Assembly (NCBI GenBank): GCA_900548205.1
Contig: URJS01000076.1
Span: 1-11,959, forward strand
Length of the DNA: 11,959 bases
Reading direction: 5' to 3'
DNA from: an uncultured Roseburia sp.
Lineage (GTDB): Bacteria > Bacillota > Clostridia > Lachnospirales > Lachnospiraceae
A model generated the notes under the pieces. That model made no database searches and was not told the origin of the DNA. It saw only the letters and a program-made list of their open reading frames with translations. Below, in pieces: positions 10,924 to 11,959 of this stretch. Both the position numbers and the translations under genes were made by a program. Position 1 is the stretch's first letter; every line of letters starts with the position of its first letter.

Positions 10924-11959
10924 ATGATCAAAAAATTTCATATGAAAAAGGCGTTGGCTGGATTGCTTGTATGTGTTTGTTTCGTAACGGCGATGCCAAG
11001 TCAGACAGAAGCTGCAGTGACAGGTCAAGAAACATCCATAAATTTATTTGGAGAAAATGATACGCGTGTCGGCAGATATAAGATTAACTATATCGGAAAC
11101 ACGAACCATTACACATGGTACAGCCCAAACGGAGGAGTAGTCAATAAAAAGATTTACAATGACTTAGGAGGCGGTTACGAAAACAGTTCTACGGCAACCT
11201 TGGAGCGTTCCACTGACACAAGTAAGATTAAATATGCGTATCTTGTGTGGCAGACAAGGGCAAAGAAAGGTGTAACAGATCCGGTTCGATTTGTTGCCCC
11301 GAATGGCAAGGGGTATATTGTTTTTCCGCAGTATGCAATCAATGACTGGCGTGTGGTTGGTAACAATCCGGGAATGCGAAGCATGTTTTGTATGGCTGCG
11401 GATGTAACTGATCATGTGAAAGGTGCTGGATATGGGCAGTATGCAGTTTGCAACATTCCCTACTTTCACTGGGGCGATGACGGAGACCGTGGGGGTGGGG
11501 AATCTCCCGGATCATGGCAGCTGATCGTAGTGGAGGAAGATGACAGCTTTCCGGTGCGGGCTGTAAAGCTTGATATGGGAGCAAAGTTTTATCTTGGGAA
11601 AGATTTTGGATCGGAGTTATCTCTTGGAAAAGGGTTAAAATCAAAATCCGTTGGAGCCGCAACCGGACAGGTTTTTTTTGGGGCATCAAACTCAAGTACC
11701 TATGAAGCCATGACAGAAAACATTGAAACATACAATGAACGCGGAGAGGTCATTGGAAAAGTAGCTTCCAATACGACCAACTCTGCGGGACTTTATAAAA
11801 ACGGAAGTCTGGTAAATGACAGAGACCATGAAAATGGCTGTATTCGCATGGATTTATCAAGCATTGACAATAACATGGGAAACAATGCAAATCGCATCAA
11901 TCTGACGGTACAAAATACAGGCTGGACGACCTCATTTCTGTTAGGGCTGGCGATAGATA
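10924..11959 (+). CDS. large secreted adhesin, N-terminal part (runs off the window)
   Basis: ATG 10924 opens a frame with no stop before the window edge (345 codons). A signal peptide is clear: MIKKFHMKKALAGLLVCVCF then VTAMPSQTEA-A, probably cleaved near residue 30. An alternative ATG at 10942 would also give a signal peptide; GGAGGG at 10905-10910 is somewhat far from either. The mature part (AYLVWQTRAKKG, DVTDHVKGAGYGQYAVCNIP, GSWQLIVVEEDDSFPVRAVK, NLTVQNTGWTTSFLLGLAID) resembles the beta-sandwich N-terminal region of large DUF11-type and isopeptide-type surface proteins of Gram-positives, where it precedes repeat domains and a wall anchor. It is likely the tip or shaft adhesin of the appendage. 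The C-terminus, and so any LPXTG signal, is not visible. Confidence 0.75.
   Translation, partial: MIKKFHMKKALAGLLVCVCFVTAMPSQTEAAVTGQETSINLFGENDTRVGRYKINYIGNTNHYTWYSPNGGVVNKKIYNDLGGGYENSSTATLERSTDTSKIKYAYLVWQTRAKKGVTDPVRFVAPNGKGYIVFPQYAINDWRVVGNNPGMRSMFCMAADVTDHVKGAGYGQYAVCNIPYFHWGDDGDRGGGESPGSWQLIVVEEDDSFPVRAVKLDMGAKFYLGKDFGSELSLGKGLKSKSVGAATGQVFFGASNSSTYEAMTENIETYNERGEVIGKVASNTTNSAGLYKNGSLVNDRDHENGCIRMDLSSIDNNMGNNANRINLTVQNTGWTTSFLLGLAID

Noticed and set aside
9643..11028. Long minus-strand open frames opposite the lipoprotein and adhesin genes (for example 9643-10044 and 10408-11028)
   Set aside because: They are antisense to clear coding sequence with strong composition bias, have Cys/His/Ser-rich nonsense-like translations, and lack ribosome sites.

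Overview
The window looks like chromosome from a low- to mid-GC Gram-positive anaerobe of the Clostridia, most likely a Lachnospiraceae-type gut bacterium. The reasons are strong AGGAGG-type ribosome sites, frequent GTG and TTG starts, AT-rich spacers, and the protein types present (phage-style XRE repressor, clostridial T2SS/T4P-family ATPase, Flg_new/InlB-type repeat, DUF5011-like surface domains). No RNA gene, CRISPR array, transposase or integrase is visible. This assignment is from memory of families, not a search.

Left part (1-1336): a short open tail at the edge, a minus-strand small membrane protein, then a phage-like control switch. A minus-strand CI-type XRE repressor (604-954) faces a plus-strand Cro-like regulator (1133-1336). 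The spacer holds face-to-face promoters and three copies of an operator-like motif; a fourth copy lies just after the Cro-like gene. Next (1412-3069) comes a run of small plus-strand accessory genes: a possible ribbon-helix-helix protein, a small ORF split by an in-frame TAG, a membrane-anchored protein, and a 293-aa putative DNA-binding protein. This layout is what one expects near the control end of an integrative element.

Middle (3070-4620): a 331-bp gene-free stretch rich in hairpins, then a divergent gene pair: a minus-strand 262-aa protein (DUF6710-like) with its own good promoter, and a plus-strand 111-aa membrane-anchored protein. The pair is bracketed by an imperfect inverted repeat (21 of 23 core positions), so the pair may be an inserted or invertible cassette.

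Right part (4638 to the end): one long plus-strand operon for a Tad-like (type IV pilus-like) surface appendage. In order it has a 59-aa pilin-like protein, a strong intercistronic hairpin, a CpaF/TadA-type ATPase with a TTG start, a 540-aa protein that reads as TadB fused to TadC, a TadE-like protein, two micro-proteins of 35 and 54 aa, a pilin-like protein with an Ig-like C-domain, a membrane-anchored protein ending in a Flg_new/InlB repeat, a lipoprotein with Ig-like domains and a long Gly/Asn-rich tail, and the first 345 codons of a secreted adhesin that runs off the window.

The most striking signal is that five proteins of this operon begin with the same nine-residue pattern, M-[KE]-x-I-[AM]-[EK]-x-[FY]-G, followed directly by a hydrophobic segment. 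This looks like a duplicated pilin family with a nonstandard leader. The ATPase would power assembly on the TadBC-like platform, the small proteins would form the shaft and minor subunits, and the Ig, InlB-type and adhesin proteins would be displayed outside. No prepilin peptidase, TadZ or relaxase is in the window, so both the maturation step and the type of mobile element, if any, remain open.
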